Shown: piece by piece, positions 5,355 to 13,385 of the stretch
Layout: each line of letters starts with the position of its first letter
How positions within the stretch are numbered: position 1 is the stretch's first letter
Source of the DNA: a virus
Virus record (IMG/VR): IMGVR_UViG_3300046000_007924
Location: 1-42,818 of that record
Length of the DNA stretch: 42,818 nt
Strand: one strand, 5' to 3'
Position numbers and translations under genes: made by a program
Notes under the pieces: model-generated
Seen by the model: the letters and a program-made list of their open reading frames with translations, nothing else
Told to the model about the DNA's origin: nothing
The model's database searches: none

Positions 5355-5377
5355 CCCCGCCTAGTGCGGGGTTTTTT
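5355..5377 (+). terminator. Strong rho-independent terminator after gp32
   Basis: CCCCGC (5355-5360) and GCGGGG (5366-5371) form a GC-only 6-bp stem with a 5-nt loop, followed by six T (5372-5377). It lies between convergent genes. In the minus direction the following tract is TATAAACTTTT, so termination there would be weaker. Confidence 0.88.
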
Positions 5378-5381
5378 ATGT

Positions 5382-6881
5382 TTAAAATCTTCTCAGGTTT
5401 CTTTCTTGGATGTGTTTTAATGTAGGATCATCAATTCTTACAGGTGCAGACTCCTCGACGTTCAGGGACTGTACCTTAGTGTCTCCACCAACAACGGTCT
5501 TAGGGCTGTTGATTGTGACTGAGCGTTTTGCAGCAGCCACTTCATCTTGGTAAAATTGTTCCGCAATTGCTGCTTGGACTCTTTTACTCGAACGATCTGG
5601 TGCCGGAGCTGTAGGTGTGGCCGTTGGTGCTAATCCAGCAGCCTTTACTTCATCTTGGTAAAATTTTTCCGCAATTGCTGCTTGGACTCTCTTACTTGAA
5701 CCGACTGCTCTTGGTGGCACAGGAGTGGCGGTTCGTGGTAATCCAGCATCCATTCTTTCTTCTTGGTAAAATTGTTCTTCCTGATCGGCTTGCATTCTTC
5801 TACTTGAGCGGTCAACAGACCTTTGTACATTTATTTTTTCATCAGGTATATACAATGATTTTGGATTCGGATTGTCATCTAACCATTTTTGTAATGTTGG
5901 TCTATCGGCACCAGGAAATCCAGCTTCTCTATCTTTTAACTTGTCATCATTAAAAAATTTGTCTTCTTTTACAAATAAATCAATTTCATTTCTGGAAAAT
6001 TGTTTTCTTACACCCGGACTAATTGTTGGTGCCATTTTTTGTTTTTCAGCAAGGTCTTCAGCTTCATTTGCATTAAGGTCACCAGAAAAAAGTGCAAGAC
6101 TTAAACCTCCACTTATTTTCGAAAGAATTGAAAATAGTTTTGAACCGGTAAGAAGACCTATAAGTTTACCTAACATTTTTAGACCAGATTTTCCAACATC
6201 CTTAGCAAATTCTAACAAAGGCGCGAGAAGCATCTTAAATCTTCGTATCATGTCCTTTACACTATTAAGCAAATCACCAAAAAAATTACCTTTTTCTTTT
6301 TCTCCCACTTTTGTTACTGTACCACCACCACCAGTTAAACCACTAATGGCTTTGACCAATTCTAAGTGTCGTTTTTCACGTTCATCTTCTTTTTCTTTAC
6401 CAAAGTTCTTTTCTAATTGATTCTTTTTTCTATTATCTTCAGTGTTTAATTTAAGTAAATTGTAAATTTTACTAAAAACATCTGAAAGTGAGTCATTTTT
6501 TCTCACTGGTTTATCAGTACCCTCGGATATCTTTGTATAAAGTGGATTGTTTTTCTTGTTATCATTCACCTCTTTTGCTCGAGACCTTCTACTTTTTACA
6601 TTGTCTTTTTTGTCGTCACCTTTAAACATATTCATAAACATGCCGGCGGTTTTTCTACCTAATGCACGGCCAATGTTTGTGGGATGGAAATTCTGTTTCA
6701 AATCTTCCATATTATCAATTGTTCTTTGTGAAACTCTTTGTGGTCTGCGTTGATAATTTTGTGAAACTCGCTGTGGTTGGCGTAGATTGTATGGTGTTGT
6801 TCCTGATATTAAATTCCTGATTACGTCGGCCAGGCCTGTAGCTTGCGTTCTTCTAGTGGTGTTATATTGTCTAGTTGCCAT
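5382..6881 (-). CDS. Tail/hub structural protein, possible tape measure, with C-terminal repeats
   Basis: This 499-aa protein starts 1 nt after its upstream neighbour ends and is its paralogue. Shared parts are FxPxN(I/L)G near the N terminus and a coiled-coil module (about 130-180) centred on KIYNLLK, NFGKEK and REKRHLEL. Residues 205-265 are amphipathic to hydrophobic (MLGKLIGLL, ISGGLSLALF), as in tape measure proteins. Residues 358-454 hold three repeats of about 36 aa, each with a SS(K/R)R(V/M)QA...(E)QFYQ(D/E)E core and the first two followed by Thr/Pro/Ala linkers. Its length suits a T4 gp29-sized tape measure (590 aa). It is last in the minus-strand tail operon. Tape measure versus other hub protein is undecided. 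Confidence 0.6.
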   Translation of the reverse strand: MATRQYNTTRRTQATGLADVIRNLISGTTPYNLRQPQRVSQNYQRRPQRVSQRTIDNMEDLKQNFHPTNIGRALGRKTAGMFMNMFKGDDKKDNVKSRRSRAKEVNDNKKNNPLYTKISEGTDKPVRKNDSLSDVFSKIYNLLKLNTEDNRKKNQLEKNFGKEKEDEREKRHLELVKAISGLTGGGGTVTKVGEKEKGNFFGDLLNSVKDMIRRFKMLLAPLLEFAKDVGKSGLKMLGKLIGLLTGSKLFSILSKISGGLSLALFSGDLNANEAEDLAEKQKMAPTISPGVRKQFSRNEIDLFVKEDKFFNDDKLKDREAGFPGADRPTLQKWLDDNPNPKSLYIPDEKINVQRSVDRSSRRMQADQEEQFYQEERMDAGLPRTATPVPPRAVGSSKRVQAAIAEKFYQDEVKAAGLAPTATPTAPAPDRSSKRVQAAIAEQFYQDEVAAAKRSVTINSPKTVVGGDTKVQSLNVEESAPVRIDDPTLKHIQERNLRRF

Positions 6882-6882
6882 T

Positions 6883-8805
6883 TTATGGTATTCCTGCTAT
6901 AGCTGGTCTATCAGCTGATGTTGGTTTGCTTATACTTTGTTTTGGATTTTGTTTATTGATAATTGTAGTTGGTGCATTTATGTTTACAAGTGTATCACTT
7001 TGTCTCATCATTTTTTTCATTTCAGCATTGTCCATAGAAGAATCATTCAACTCTTTTCCTATTTCTGGTATTGTAGAATGTGGAGCTAATTGACCTTTCT
7101 TTTCCAGCCTACCTTGTAACAATTTTTCAAAGTTTCTTGCTTTAATCTCGTACAGCTCTTTATTATTACCAACAGAGAAACCAGAATCCATCATAACTTG
7201 TGCTACAGTTTTATCTTCACCTCTGTTTATTGATTTAAAAACTGCGGATGCTCCTGCAGCTCCAATATAATGAGCCATATATTCATAACCAGGAGTAATT
7301 GGAACATTCATTCTTTTTAATGTTGCAACATCTTGTGTGTGTAAAAGTTCTTGGAGTCTTTCTTGTAAACTTTCATCAAATTTGGCACTCATTGGTACTT
7401 TAAGTTGTTGCACTAAACCTGGTCGAAACACACCTTTTTTATCATAACGTCCAAATAATGTGGTAGGCATAAATTGATATTTACCTACTGCACCGGCACC
7501 GGCACCATTTTTAGAACGATATTCACCAAAAGCTTTAACTTCTTCAAGTGTCATTTCTGTTAATTTTTTTCCAGAAAATTCTTCAGGTGTTTTTAAATTT
7601 AATGGTTTTTTTGTGTTTGGATCTTTTGCTACATTAATAAATTTACCTTGTTTCTTATCAAAAGAATCTCCATAAGAAATATCGTAATTTCCACCAGATT
7701 CTGCTGCACCAATACTCTGTGCTATGCCGGCTGCAGCTGTTCCTACTGTCACTTTAGATATTGTTGATACACCACCAGATTCCACTTTTGGTGGAACTTT
7801 TGTTGTTGTCGGTGGTGCCGCAGGTTCAGGTGGAGGTTTAGTTGCAGTTGGCTTTGGTGCTTCAGCTGGTTTAGTCTCTATCTTAGGTTGCGGTTTAGGA
7901 GTTTCTGGCGCCTTAGTTTCCAACTTAGGTTCAGTCTTTACTGGTTCAGCTGGTTTAGTTTCAACCTTAGGTTGTGTTTTTACTGGCTCTGGTGCCTTAG
8001 GTTCAACTTTAGGTTGAGTCTTAGGTGCTGTTGAAGGTGCTCCAGGTTGGCCTTTGCCTACTGGTGGTGTAGGTACTCCAGGTTTGCCTGTTTCTGCCTT
8101 GACAAATCTACCTGTTTTTGGATCACGTACAGGCACTCTAGGTTGTTTTTTCTTTGCCTTCTCTACAGCATCCAACAATTCGTTATGCCTTCTTCTTTCA
8201 TTATCAAGTTTTTCAACACCAAAATTTCTCGCAAGTTCTGATTTTTGTTTTCTTTCTTCCATGTCAGTCTTTAAAACTGTATAGATTTTAGTTGCAATAG
8301 TAGCTACACTGTCACCTTTGCGTAGCTTAGATATTTTTGTTGATGCGATACTTGCATATAGACCTGCATCGATTGATCCTACTTTAGGTTGTGCAGGTTT
8401 CTTTTCTGTAATAACAGTATCTTCTTTTGGTTGTTTTGTTGCAATTGCTGATGTAGAAGTTTTCTTAAAAGCTTTACCCAAATTACCTGGGTCAAACTTT
8501 TCTTTCATCTTCTTTGTTTGCTCAACAGTCTTTTCAGGTACCGATTTAGTTTTTTTGGTTTTGGTGCCTAATATTTTAGCAACCAATGGTGACAGAATAT
8601 ATTCCTCATAACCGGGTTGAGAAGCCAAATCTTTTTGGCGTCTTTCCAATTCTGTTTTAGATATATCTTTACCCAATTGAATTAACGAATCCATTTGTTC
8701 TTTTGTCAAGTCGTCAGATTCCAGTAGTTCATTGATACGATTCCCAATGAACATTTGCTCGAATTCTCCGGTTTTCATTAACTCGTTAAATTTTTCTTGT
8801 TTCAT
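6883..8805 (-). CDS. Virion tail protein with lytic transglycosylase-like domain
   Basis: The 640-aa protein has an N-terminal helical part. A coiled-coil module (about 158-216) shares KIYTVLK, NFGVEK and the basic/acidic helix with the next protein in the operon. A Pro/Lys/Glu-rich linker made of KTQPKVE-type repeats follows (255-340). A peptidoglycan-cutting domain spans about 350-570. Glu369 in GAAESGGNYD is the probable catalytic acid and GAVGKYQFMPTTL (438-450) is the classic second motif. The C terminus has a beta-like INAPTTIINKQN stretch. It probably opens the cell wall during DNA injection, replacing the lysozyme absent from the gp5-like spike. Its ATG overlaps the stop of the gp26 extension (ATGA). 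It may be a tape measure or tape-measure partner. Confidence 0.75.
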   Translation of the reverse strand: MKQEKFNELMKTGEFEQMFIGNRINELLESDDLTKEQMDSLIQLGKDISKTELERRQKDLASQPGYEEYILSPLVAKILGTKTKKTKSVPEKTVEQTKKMKEKFDPGNLGKAFKKTSTSAIATKQPKEDTVITEKKPAQPKVGSIDAGLYASIASTKISKLRKGDSVATIATKIYTVLKTDMEERKQKSELARNFGVEKLDNERRRHNELLDAVEKAKKKQPRVPVRDPKTGRFVKAETGKPGVPTPPVGKGQPGAPSTAPKTQPKVEPKAPEPVKTQPKVETKPAEPVKTEPKLETKAPETPKPQPKIETKPAEAPKPTATKPPPEPAAPPTTTKVPPKVESGGVSTISKVTVGTAAAGIAQSIGAAESGGNYDISYGDSFDKKQGKFINVAKDPNTKKPLNLKTPEEFSGKKLTEMTLEEVKAFGEYRSKNGAGAGAVGKYQFMPTTLFGRYDKKGVFRPGLVQQLKVPMSAKFDESLQERLQELLHTQDVATLKRMNVPITPGYEYMAHYIGAAGASAVFKSINRGEDKTVAQVMMDSGFSVGNNKELYEIKARNFEKLLQGRLEKKGQLAPHSTIPEIGKELNDSSMDNAEMKKMMRQSDTLVNINAPTTIINKQNPKQSISKPTSADRPAIAGIP

Positions 8806-8996
8806 TTACGTTCAGCGTTTCTCTGTTTAATTTTTTCGTTTTCTTCTTCTATGTACTGAGCCAACATAGTAACGTAAATGTCCCTTTCCCAAGGTAACAT
8901 TAATTCAAGTTCGGTTAAACTATACTTGTGATGCTGCATTAACGCAAAATTTGTGGTATAATAATTTTTTAGGTTATCATGCCGCATCACTACCCG
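8802..8996 (-). CDS. -1 frameshift extension of gp26 (tail assembly chaperone-like C-terminal domain)
   Basis: The frame is entered if ribosomes slip back one base at the end of gp26, giving ENFF-RVVMRHDN and 64 extra residues; the fusion would be 304 aa. The extension has YYTTNFALMQHHKYSL, ELMLPWERDIYV and a charged helical end (IEEENEKIKQRNAERK). This kind of Pro-Trp-Glu helix with acidic tail resembles the T part of tail chaperone G/GT pairs, and small proteins after gp26 in cyanophage-like genomes (T4 gp51 position). An independent start at ATG 8987 has no purine-rich Shine-Dalgarno, which favours frameshifting. Its stop overlaps the next ATG. Confidence 0.75.
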   Translation of the reverse strand, partial: RVVMRHDNLKNYYTTNFALMQHHKYSLTELELMLPWERDIYVTMLAQYIEEENEKIKQRNAERK

Positions 8997-9002
8997 AAAA
9001 AA
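8928..9002 (-). promoter_or_regulatory. Programmed -1 ribosomal frameshift signal
   Basis: On the minus strand the last gp26 codons read GAA AAT TTT TTC GGG TAG. T TTT TTC (9002-8996) is a canonical X XXY YYZ slippery heptamer two codons before the stop. After a 5-nt spacer (8995-8991), the 11-nt arm 8990-8980 is complementary to 8938-8928 with one mismatch, enclosing a 41-nt loop. The heptamer, spacer length, stem and open -1 frame all agree. Confidence 0.75.
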
Positions 9003-9715
9003 TTTTCGAGGCCCTCCACATTGATGGCGTGATGGAATCCACACTTGCTGCAATCCATTTCTATCTTCTTATTCAATGTAGGAAGGTTATCGAAAAATTC
9101 TTCAATCTTAGCAAACTGTTCCTGGTTCAAAGATTCAATAAACTCCATCAATTCTTCTTTTGGTGTTTCGTTTGCATAGTAATACTGTTCACCGTCAAAG
9201 ATGTTTTCAATACCAGACACGATCATTTCAAATGCCATATCTGTTGCATTCAAGTTTTCATTCGATGAATTAAGAGAAGAAAACTGTGGGTAACGCAACT
9301 TAATAAAAATCTGGTCGGTCAACTGAATCTCGTCTTTGATATCTTCATTCCTGGTCAACTGAATATCAAGTAAATTAAAATTAACTGTCATCAAGTTACC
9401 GCACGGAGTTTCTTCTACAACATTTTCACAACGGTATTTGTTCTCAACAACTTCACCGACAGACCTTGCTCTCAATTGAATGAAGTAATATTCAACATCA
9501 ATAATTGGAAGTGTTTCGATATCAACATCTTCTGTTACTGTGCAATTGTGTAGAACCTGTTTGATGTTCTTTTCGATTGTATCTTTGTCATCCGATTCAA
9601 TGGCCATCATTAGATTTCGTTGTTCCTTCACTAAGAAAGGACGGAAACGAACTTGTTTTTTGGACATTGGTAATGTCAATTCATAAATGGGTGAGTCTAT
9701 TCTTGGTAAAGCCAT
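8990..9715 (-). CDS. 26: Baseplate hub assembly protein (T4 gp26-like)
   Basis: This 241-aa protein fits the T4 gp26 baseplate family: it opens with MALPRIDSPIYELTLP and KKQVRFRPFLVKEQRNLM, then YYFIQLRARSVGEVV. It carries two cysteine pairs (CEN...TPCG and MDCSKCGFHH) that look like a zinc knuckle. T4 gp26 (208 aa) helps assemble the baseplate hub but is not thought to stay in the finished tail. The gene lies after a tail-tube-fold gene and before two tape-measure-like proteins, the usual place of tail chaperones. Its last codons form a -1 slippery site feeding the next frame. AAGGA precedes the ATG. Confidence 0.85.
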   Translation of the reverse strand: MALPRIDSPIYELTLPMSKKQVRFRPFLVKEQRNLMMAIESDDKDTIEKNIKQVLHNCTVTEDVDIETLPIIDVEYYFIQLRARSVGEVVENKYRCENVVEETPCGNLMTVNFNLLDIQLTRNEDIKDEIQLTDQIFIKLRYPQFSSLNSSNENLNATDMAFEMIVSGIENIFDGEQYYYANETPKEELMEFIESLNQEQFAKIEEFFDNLPTLNKKIEMDCSKCGFHHAINVEGLENFFG

Positions 9716-9743
9716 AATGTTCCTTCAATATAATGTAAATTGA

Positions 9744-10439
9744 TTAAAATTTTAATCCGCCTGCTTCTTTTTCTTTTAGATAATATTGGTATTCTTCAGA
9801 GTAAATACCACTTTTAAAATCTGGCGCATCTGTAATCTTTGGATCAGGAGATAAACCACCAATTGTATTGATTATCTCAGAAATGCCTGCCTGAAGCAAA
9901 CTAGAACCAAGTTGTTGTATAGAATTGTTTTGCCAGTATCTATATGCAAAAACTACTGTTAGTTTGTGAAAACCTTCATTAGACCAATCCAAATCTAATT
10001 GATTGACTGAAATAGGAAAAGCATCAATCAAGTTAAGTGAGTAAGTTAACTCATTCTTTACATCATATTGATTTATTGTCAAGGTAGATATGTAATCACT
10101 CTTATAGTTAAAATCAAATGTGATTGTTGGGTTGATGTATTCCATCCATGCATCAAAGAATAGTTTTTCACGCATATCATCTGAAACTATAAATGTCATA
10201 TCAACATCATTGTATTGTGAATGGTAAGGGTGTTTTTCTACTGGGTTTGAACCAAACTTTTGTTCTGCTGTTGCAAATGTTCTGCTAGGCAATTGAGTAG
10301 ATTCACACCTAAGTGATAGATTTCTTGCAGTACCAAGATAAGGAATCAAGGGCAGTGGCGCAGGAATAGTAACATCAAACTGTTTTGGTCTTGCAACGTC
10401 TGATGAAAATGATTGAATAAAATTGGTTAAACTTGGCAT
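9744..10439 (-). CDS. Tail tube-fold protein (T4 gp19/gp54 type)
   Basis: The 231-aa protein has the T4 tail-tube pattern: FIQSFSSDVARPKQFDVTIP at the N terminus, LSLRCESTQLPSRTFAT, then FIVSDDMREKLFFDAWMEYI, LIDAFPISVNQLDLDW and FHKLTVVFAYRYW. These correspond to the beta-sandwich of gp19 and its paralogue gp54, which starts tube growth on the baseplate. At 231 aa it lies between gp19 (163) and gp54 (about 320), and its place among baseplate genes favours an initiator-like or second tube protein. It starts at the last base of the upstream gene's stop region. A separate major tube gene may lie outside the window. Confidence 0.75.
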   Translation of the reverse strand: MPSLTNFIQSFSSDVARPKQFDVTIPAPLPLIPYLGTARNLSLRCESTQLPSRTFATAEQKFGSNPVEKHPYHSQYNDVDMTFIVSDDMREKLFFDAWMEYINPTITFDFNYKSDYISTLTINQYDVKNELTYSLNLIDAFPISVNQLDLDWSNEGFHKLTVVFAYRYWQNNSIQQLGSSLLQAGISEIINTIGGLSPDPKITDAPDFKSGIYSEEYQYYLKEKEAGGLKF

Positions 10440-11062
10440 TATTCTTCCTGATTAAAGTGGGCCATGTGGTCTTTGTAGTGCTGCATCGAATCTTTCCATA
10501 CTGTGGATGTTCGTGCGCCTCTAAATTGTTGTAGAGGTAACATTGTTGCTACATCCCATTCATTTGGTTCAATTTTTAACAGTTTAGACCTTGTATGATT
10601 AAAAAGATAACGCTTCAACATAGGCCTAAACTCCGCATATTTCTTGGCGGAGTTTAAAATGTCATATGATATACGCATACGATTAATGTCATCCTCAGGT
10701 GTCAGCTGTGCAAATTTCATCAATTTGGTTAAAAAAGCAACTCTATACTTAACTGGTAGATAGTGAAGATTCAATCCTAAGAACCCATCATTATACTTTT
10801 CTAGCACCAAAACCATTGGAAATTTATCATAATAAGGCAAATCAGCCTTTGTTTTTGGGTCATAAAAGAAACAATACATCATTCCAACTCTAAACGCGGT
10901 TGTGCGTCTAAACTTTTCGGCATTAATTGTGGGAGGTATTCTGTCTGGTCTTTTAATTTCTTCTATCTTGTCACGGAGCCAACCAATGGAATCCCTCGAC
11001 ATGGTCTTATAACCTGTCGATCTTTTTTCTTCTGCTAGTGATGTTAGTTTTGATACAGCCAT
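10439..11062 (-). CDS. Possible DNA end protector protein (T4 gp2-like)
   Basis: A 207-aa soluble protein with MMYCFFYDPKTKADLPYYDK, then FPMVLVLEKY and GFLGLNLHYLPVKYR. I associate this pattern with the T4-like proteins annotated as gp2, the DNA end protector that enters with the DNA and shields its ends from RecBCD. T4 gp2 is longer (274 aa). The neighbour upstream on the same strand is the gp4-type head completion protein, and genes 2 and 4 are also adjacent in T4, which supports the call. Without a profile search the identification stays tentative; a different head/neck role is possible. Confidence 0.55.
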   Translation of the reverse strand: MAVSKLTSLAEEKRSTGYKTMSRDSIGWLRDKIEEIKRPDRIPPTINAEKFRRTTAFRVGMMYCFFYDPKTKADLPYYDKFPMVLVLEKYNDGFLGLNLHYLPVKYRVAFLTKLMKFAQLTPEDDINRMRISYDILNSAKKYAEFRPMLKRYLFNHTRSKLLKIEPNEWDVATMLPLQQFRGARTSTVWKDSMQHYKDHMAHFNQEE

Positions 11063-11073
11063 GTACTATTTAG

Positions 11074-11508
11074 TTAGAGTCCTAGATGATCCTCAGTTAT
11101 CACCATGAACTGCCAACCTCGGTCTAAGGCAAATTCTTCAGCCGCTTTCCATTTCGCCTGGTTTACACCCCATGTAGAAACTTCTTGGATGTATTGTTTT
11201 GTCACTCTTTTCTTTCTTTCCGGTTCGACTGACTGCTTTTTTGGTTTAACTTCAATAATCATTGTTTTCAATTTATTATCTTTTGTGCGAACTTTTACTA
11301 AGAAATCGGGAAAATATCTGTGCCTTCTGCCATCGACCGGCGATATATATGGAATGATAAGTTCTTCTGAGGCCCACGAAATTACTTCTGAATTTAAGTC
11401 GAGCCACGACATTACCTTGCATTCCCACGAAGAACGGTAGATAATATTAGTATAATCACCCACATACTTGTGTGGATTTTTGGGAATAAACTTTCCTGAA
11501 TAGGCCAT
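11074..11508 (-). CDS. 4: Head completion protein with nuclease fold (T4 gp4-like)
   Basis: The 144-aa product matches the T4 gp4 (50/65) head-completion family, related to TnsA N-terminal nucleases. The PD-(D/E)xK layout is visible: Glu29 in RSSWECK, Asp68 in YFPDFLV, and Glu86-Val-Lys88 in IIEVKPK. In T4 the protein acts at the end of head filling, probably trimming or preparing DNA ends before tail joining. It is the first gene of the minus-strand block. Its start codon is shared with a late promoter-like element pointing the other way. Length is close to T4 gp4 (150 aa). Confidence 0.85.
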   Translation of the reverse strand: MAYSGKFIPKNPHKYVGDYTNIIYRSSWECKVMSWLDLNSEVISWASEELIIPYISPVDGRRHRYFPDFLVKVRTKDNKLKTMIIEVKPKKQSVEPERKKRVTKQYIQEVSTWGVNQAKWKAAEEFALDRGWQFMVITEDHLGL

Positions 11509-11513
11509 AAATA
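11506..11513 (+). promoter_or_regulatory. Late promoter-like element for the plus-strand tail operon
   Basis: CATAAATA matches the late motif 7/8. A start near 11519 gives a leader of about 22 nt before the ATG at 11541. It sits in the only divergent gap (32 nt) in the window and overlaps the start codon of the minus-strand gp4 gene, so it would head the long baseplate operon. Confidence 0.5.
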
Positions 11514-11540
11514 TATGTATAATCTTTTATTTGGAAACAC

Positions 11541-12725
11541 ATGGCAATAATTTCAATACCTACTTCAATCGGTGGAGTATCTATACCCGGTTCAGCGGGT
11601 CAGGTTCTTAGCGGACCTTTGGCTGCATTATTTGGTGGAAAAGGCCTTTCAACTATTTCGTATCCACAAGAATTGGCAACTGATGCAACAAAAAGCCACT
11701 ATGTTCAATTCAGCATCAAAGAAATAATTCCACAAAGTTATGAAAAAACTGATGTGCCTGGTGTAATCAAAGATATAAATCAATCTAGTCAGGATGCTTT
11801 AACTTTTGCAGCATCAACTGTTAAAACATCGTATAATAATTTTATAAATTCAGACAAACCGGGAGAAGAATTATTTGACCAGGCGGCCGCCTTTGGTACA
11901 GCTCTTGCCACAAAAACAGGAGAAATAGCAACAAAAGCTGATGCCGGCCTTAGAAAATTAGTTAAACCACAGACCACCGAATCCAAAGCTGTTATATCAT
12001 TGTATATGCCAGACACATTAGAATCAAGTTATACTGCGAATTATAGTGAAATTAGTTTAGCGGCCGAATTAAGTACAATTCAAAGTATTAGACAAATTGC
12101 TCAAGTAGCCTCAACTTTTGGATCAGGTGTAAAATCTGGTGGTGCTGCAGGAGGTTTTGGTGCTGCATCATCTGATCCAAATGTTATTGCTGGTGCAATT
12201 GGTTTTGGACTTGGTGTACTTGATAAAGTGGGTATATCAACCGGAGGTAATTTAGCTGAGGTTCTTTTACAAGGTCAAGGTTATGCTTCCAATCCACAAT
12301 TACAAATGCTTTATCAAGGAACAAATTTTAGACAGTTTAGTTTAGCATTTACTTTTACACCAAAATCTCAAGCAGAAGCACAAATTGTTAACAACATTAT
12401 ATATCAATTTAAATATTATGCTGCGCCTGCACTAGCACAAGGAAAAACATCTTCTTCCGAAACCATGTTTTTAATTCCTCCTGCAATATTCAACGTCAAA
12501 TTTTTCTTTAAGGGTATCGATAACAAGTACCTCCCAAAATACGCAGATTGTGTATTAAAAAACATAGATGTTAATTATGCACCAAATGGTTTTGCTGCAC
12601 ATATTGATGGTGCACCAGTTCAAACGCAGTTGACCTTACAATTTGAAGAAATCGAAATTGTCGATAAAGCAAGATTGTCAAAAGGTTATCATAGTAGTGC
12701 CGACGATAAGGATGCATTAAGATAA
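11541..12725 (+). CDS. 48: Baseplate tail tube cap (T4 gp48-like)
   Basis: The 394-aa protein resembles gp48 (364 aa in T4), which closes the hub and templates the tail tube. Indicators are ISYPQELATDATKSHYVQFSI near residues 40-60, a long variable helical insert, and a C-terminal half with GTNFRQFSLAFTFTPKSQAE and VNYAPNGF...TQLTLQFEEIEI, the tube-like beta domain with its trailing strand. The ATG opens the plus-strand tail operon. The stop overlaps the next ATG (taATG). In T4, gp48 cooperates with gp54, whose fold is represented by the protein at 9744-10439. Confidence 0.85.
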   Translation: MAIISIPTSIGGVSIPGSAGQVLSGPLAALFGGKGLSTISYPQELATDATKSHYVQFSIKEIIPQSYEKTDVPGVIKDINQSSQDALTFAASTVKTSYNNFINSDKPGEELFDQAAAFGTALATKTGEIATKADAGLRKLVKPQTTESKAVISLYMPDTLESSYTANYSEISLAAELSTIQSIRQIAQVASTFGSGVKSGGAAGGFGAASSDPNVIAGAIGFGLGVLDKVGISTGGNLAEVLLQGQGYASNPQLQMLYQGTNFRQFSLAFTFTPKSQAEAQIVNNIIYQFKYYAAPALAQGKTSSSETMFLIPPAIFNVKFFFKGIDNKYLPKYADCVLKNIDVNYAPNGFAAHIDGAPVQTQLTLQFEEIEIVDKARLSKGYHSSADDKDALR

Positions 12726-13384
12726 TGAAATACTTTCAAGTAATGCCTAAGATTGCCACTATAGATTACGTTGGCAATAAAATAGTTCTGACCAATCTAA
12801 TGGTTAGGACCGAAATAATACCTTCTCTACTGAACAATCCTCTATTGTTTTATTCTTATGATATACAAGACGGTGACACACCAGAGATTATTGCAGACAA
12901 ATACTATGGAGATTCTTATCGTTATTGGATTGTGTTGTTTGCTAATCAGATTATTGATCCTCAATGGAATTGGCCAATGAATCAAAACTTGTTTAGTGAC
13001 TATGTTTTAGATAAGTACAAATCAGCAACTGCAAATTCATTAAACATATCAGCAAACACAGTAACATCTAGTCAAATCTTGGCATATACTCAAAGCAACA
13101 TACAAAACTATATTAAAACAATTATAACAATTGATAGTAGTACAAATGAATCAACCACTTCAACCTACTATATCGACTCAACTGCATATGCTTTAGTCCA
13201 AGAAAATACAAGTACTGGTACATTTTCTAGTGGTGCTCAGGTTACACAAACCGTTAGTAAATATACCGAAACATTATACGAATATGAAACTCGCCTTAAT
13301 GAAAGCAATAGAAATATTAATCTAGTAAACTCCTCATATGTTTCACAATTTGAATCACAATTCCAATCTTTGTTAGCTCAATAA
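12725..13384 (+). CDS. 53: Baseplate wedge subunit (T4 gp53-like)
   Basis: The 219-aa product matches gp53 (196 aa in T4), the last wedge protein, which joins wedges around the hub and carries a LysM-like part. Typical are DIQDGDTPEIIADKYYGD (48-65), then YRYWIVLFANQIIDPQWNWP and the LFSDYVLDKY segment. The C-terminal region is a Ser/Thr-rich beta portion ending in a helix. It overlaps the gp48 stop by one base and is followed after 1 nt by the gp27-like gene, so all three are probably cotranslated. Confidence 0.88.
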   Translation: MKYFQVMPKIATIDYVGNKIVLTNLMVRTEIIPSLLNNPLLFYSYDIQDGDTPEIIADKYYGDSYRYWIVLFANQIIDPQWNWPMNQNLFSDYVLDKYKSATANSLNISANTVTSSQILAYTQSNIQNYIKTIITIDSSTNESTTSTYYIDSTAYALVQENTSTGTFSSGAQVTQTVSKYTETLYEYETRLNESNRNINLVNSSYVSQFESQFQSLLAQ

Positions 13385-13385
13385 A

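Noticed and set aside
5872-6420. Plus-strand open frames within the minus-strand tail genes
   Set aside because: Composition is that of reverse-complement coding sequence; no start signals, and both strands' context supports the minus-strand genes.
9002-9053. Upstream ATG at 9053 as an independent start for the gp26 extension
   Set aside because: It lies deep inside the gp26 gene, has no Shine-Dalgarno, and the residues it adds are read from conserved gp26 codons in another frame.
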